Assembly: GCA_963726315.1 (NCBI GenBank)
Contig: CAVSBZ010000007.1
Location: 372,001-436,000 of the forward strand
Source: FEB-25 sp963726315
GTDB lineage: Bacteria; Chloroflexota; Anaerolineae; Anaerolineales; UBA4823
DNA length: 64,000 bases
Reading direction: 5' to 3'
Shown one piece after another: positions 61,886-64,000 of the stretch. The position numbers and the translations under genes are program-made. Within the stretch, counting starts at the first letter, position 1. Each line of letters begins with the position of its first letter. The notes beneath the pieces are model-generated. The model was given only the letters and a program-made list of their open reading frames with translations, did no database searches and had not been told where the DNA came from.

Positions 61886-62467
61886 CTATTCTTTCCCACC
61901 GTGCGAACGTAATACTTCAATCAATTCATCCTGCTTTTTTCCCAATGCCATGGCTAAAGGTGTTTTACCGTCATAGATAGGATTAGGATTGACGCCATGT
62001 CCAAGCAGCCACTCAGCCATTTTGGGTTGGTCGAACATTACTGCGCCGTGAAGTGGGGTAATCCCGGTTGGGGAGGCAGCATCAGGATCTGCACCATGCT
62101 GGAATAGATATTCCGCCACCTCAAGCCTGGCATGGATGACGGGAAAATATAACAGGGGGATACCGTGGGCACCACGAGCGTTGATCAGATTGGGATCCAA
62201 TTTTAGGAAATCATCCATACAATCCAGGTTGCCGAGCATGGCAGCAGTACAGATATCGTAATCGGCACCATGATCGATCAAGAAATGAACGATCTCCACC
62301 TGACCCGTCTGGGCGGCAGCCTGAACAGCGGTTTCGGTCCAGCTTGCATCGGAGTTAACCAGCGCCGGGTATTTTTCGAGCAGCTGCTTGACTACGGCGA
62401 GGTTGCCATGGGCATTACCGACGAACTGGTCAATGGTTTCTTGAGTGGGTGCAGTTATTCCAGCCAT
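61886..62467 (-). CDS. Ankyrin-repeat protein
   Basis: A 193-residue protein made of about five ankyrin repeats (for example TAVQAAAQTGQVEIVHFLIDHG, ITPLHGAVMFDQPKMAEWLL). It mediates protein-protein contact; partner unknown. GGAGG lies before the ATG. It converges with the amylase gene, with a one-base gap between stops. Confidence 0.88.
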   Translation of the reverse strand: MAGITAPTQETIDQFVGNAHGNLAVVKQLLEKYPALVNSDASWTETAVQAAAQTGQVEIVHFLIDHGADYDICTAAMLGNLDCMDDFLKLDPNLINARGAHGIPLLYFPVIHARLEVAEYLFQHGADPDAASPTGITPLHGAVMFDQPKMAEWLLGHGVNPNPIYDGKTPLAMALGKKQDELIEVLRSHGGKE

Positions 62468-62509
62468 AGAATTCCTCCTTGATTTACTAACGATTTACAC
62501 AGATCAACA

Positions 62510-62735
62510 TCAATGATTACCGCAGATAAACGCTGATAAAAAAAGAAATGAACACAGATAAAAACCGAAAAAAAAGAAATTCACACGGATAAACGCAGAT
62601 AGAAGCTAAAAAATAACACAGATAAACGCAGATAAAAACTGGAAATTAATCTTGATAATCACTGATAAAAATAAGAAATAAACACAGATAAAAAATGATA
62701 AAAAATAGAAATGACGTATCGATAAATTCGGATAA
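62510..62735. repeat. AT-rich degenerate repeat tract (CACAGATAAACGCAGATAAA units)
   Basis: About six degenerate copies of a unit like ACACAGATAAACGCAGATAAAAA, spaced about 35-40 bases apart, with A-rich connectors. The tract lies in the 580-base non-coding gap between the ankyrin gene and the S9 peptidase (62468-63047). No gene is supported in the gap. The rest, to 63047, is AT-rich and may hold the peptidase promoter. Confidence 0.65.
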
Positions 62736-63047
62736 AAATATACAGTGAAGCGCAGTTTTTATTTATAAAGCACATATTAGACCATAATAATCTGAATTTA
62801 CAAGTGAAAGTTATATGCTTTTTAATCTTTATGGATATTTTTCTGGTAAGGAATGGTTATAAAGGGGCAGCTGGTTCTGAATATGAGCTGATGGGTGAAT
62901 GGAGTACGGAAAAAATAAGCCATAGAGGAGAGAGCGTTTCGACAGGGTTGACCGGGAGCTTATTCGTTGAAGCAGACGACCATTTGAAATTGGTTGCGTG
63001 CTAAAATAGAGACTGAACGATAAAAAAATTCCCACATGGAGAAAACG

Positions 63048-64000
63048 ATGGCAGGAAGAAAATTAAGAACTATCACAGCCGAAGACCTATATGAGTTCAA
63101 TAGCGTGGCAGAGGTACGCATTTCACCGGATGGACAACATGTAGTTTACACGGTGCAGAGGGTGGACCGGAAAACTGAAAAGAAATATACCAACTTGTGG
63201 GTTTCGCCAACGAAAGAGGGTGAACCGCACCAGTTTACAACAGGAGATCAGCACGATGGGAGTGGTCGCTTTTCACCGGATGGGAAATCGATCGCCTTCT
63301 TATCAGACAGGCGTGACAAGGACAAACCAGCGCAAATCTACTTGATCCCATTTACTGGAGGGGAGGCGAGCAGGCTAACCCAGATTGATGGCGAGATTGG
63401 CGAAATGAGCTGGTCAACGGATGGGAAGCAGATCTTGTGCACCGTGCGTAAAAAGGATGCTGAAGCACTGGAACGCGAAAAAGACGAGCAGAAGAAGAAA
63501 CTTGGGGTTGTGTCAAGGCATTATGAGCGCTTATTTTACAAAATGGATGGATACGGCTATTTACCCCATGAACGCACACACATCTGGACCGTAGAGGCGC
63601 GAACAGGAAAAGCGAAACAGCTTACTGATGATGTGATCTATGATGAGCAACATCCCACCTGTTCACCAGATGGAAAATGGATCGCGTTCATGTCCAACCG
63701 GAGTGATAACCCAGACCTGACCCCTGAGCGAACGGACTTGTTCGTGATGCCGAGTGGAGGGGGAAAATTCCGCAAGATCGGGACGCCTATTGGAGATAAA
63801 TACCTGTGTTCCTTCTCACCGGATGGAAGGTGGATCGCTTACATCGGGGTAGAAGGGGAGGGGTTATCGTATAAGAATGCCAGCTTGTGGGTAGTCTCAG
63901 CGGATGGCACGAAGCCGACCCGGAACCTGACGAAAAAATACGATCTGCATGTTGATTCCAGCACGATCAATGATGTGGGATCGCCGGAGACCATGGCACC
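63048..64000 (+). CDS. S9-family peptidase (prolyl oligopeptidase type), N-terminal part, cut by window end
   Basis: The frame is open from ATG 63048 to the window end (317 codons); GGAG lies about seven bases before the ATG. It begins MAGRKLRTITAEDLYEF, and then has WD40/PD40-type propeller blades (ISPDGQHVVYTV, FSPDGKSIAFLSDRRD, CSPDGKWIAFMSNRSD, FSPDGRWIAYIG), the pattern of acylaminoacyl-peptidases and dipeptidyl-peptidase IV-like enzymes. The C-terminal serine hydrolase domain lies beyond the window. No signal peptide is seen. Confidence 0.88.
   Translation, partial: MAGRKLRTITAEDLYEFNSVAEVRISPDGQHVVYTVQRVDRKTEKKYTNLWVSPTKEGEPHQFTTGDQHDGSGRFSPDGKSIAFLSDRRDKDKPAQIYLIPFTGGEASRLTQIDGEIGEMSWSTDGKQILCTVRKKDAEALEREKDEQKKKLGVVSRHYERLFYKMDGYGYLPHERTHIWTVEARTGKAKQLTDDVIYDEQHPTCSPDGKWIAFMSNRSDNPDLTPERTDLFVMPSGGGKFRKIGTPIGDKYLCSFSPDGRWIAYIGVEGEGLSYKNASLWVVSADGTKPTRNLTKKYDLHVDSSTINDVGSPETMA

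Noticed and set aside
62804..63004. A 66-codon frame in the AT-rich gap
   Set aside because: No ribosome site and no recognisable family; a similar frame exists on the other strand, as expected by chance.
1..64000. tRNA, rRNA, known riboswitch, prophage or complete IS
   Set aside because: None could be found by eye; small or divergent RNAs could still be missed without a covariance search.

Overview
The window reads as a chromosomal stretch of a Chloroflexota bacterium, most likely class Anaerolineae. This is inferred from content: many lipoproteins and anchored proteins with Thr/Pro-rich spacers, secreted proteins ending in a short FLPL-type tail, a Gram-positive-type LexA operator, and a mixed set of housekeeping genes typical of that group. 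About 55 protein genes are called. I saw no rRNA, tRNA, CRISPR array, prophage or complete insertion sequence.

Layout. 1-3.4 kb: three tandem GltD-like flavoprotein oxidoreductases. 3.5-6 kb: gyrA. 6-9.3 kb: an apparently frameshifted small membrane protein, birA, dedA and a PrsW-type membrane protease. 9.3-10.6 kb: a lipoprotein thioredoxin/cyclophilin fusion whose first CxxC cysteine is an in-frame TGA followed by a SECIS-like hairpin, a strong selenoprotein candidate. 10.7-23 kb: esterase, M3 peptidase, deoxynucleoside kinase, an unusual pyruvate-phosphate-dikinase-like ATP-grasp protein, dnaN, glutamate dehydrogenase, an aminotransferase, a nucleotidyltransferase and lipB. 23-28 kb: secreted or anchored proteins and Hsp20. 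28-35 kb: a signalling block (Ser/Thr kinase, cytoplasmic trypsin/PDZ protease, pseudo-receiver LuxR regulator, GTPase-like protein, FHA protein). 35-42 kb: a metallopeptidase-like lipoprotein, a class V aminotransferase, an RNA methyltransferase and a secreted Asp-box/PKD protein. 42-50 kb: a putative SOS-controlled small protein, holA, membrane-lipid-type genes, a TolB-like protein, a thioredoxin-like protein, panE and a LysM protein. 50-60 kb: thiolase, PilZ protein, an ABC-2 exporter, and three alkylation-repair genes (ogt, tag, atl). 60-64 kb: GH13 amylase, ankyrin protein, an AT-rich repeat tract, and the start of an S9 peptidase cut by the window end.

Regulation visible in the sequence. 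Two promoters share one design: a consensus -35 and a good -10 box spaced 17 bases apart, with a LexA-type GAAC-N4-GTTC palindrome filling the spacer. One precedes an uncharacterised 81-residue protein and the other an alkyltransferase-like repair protein. Several other genes lack a Shine-Dalgarno but have an extended -10 type box (TGGTANAAT-like) ending 6-7 bases before the start codon, which suggests leaderless transcripts. One gene has its Shine-Dalgarno buried in a perfect 12-bp hairpin.

How the genes work together. The window is a mosaic of short operons rather than one pathway. The clearest functional groupings are the kinase/FHA signalling block, the three-gene ABC exporter followed by ogt, the DUF6391-holA pair, the FAD-oxidoreductase/flippase-like pair, and the spread of alkylation-repair genes in the last 12 kb. 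All functional calls come from motifs read by eye; no database search was possible.
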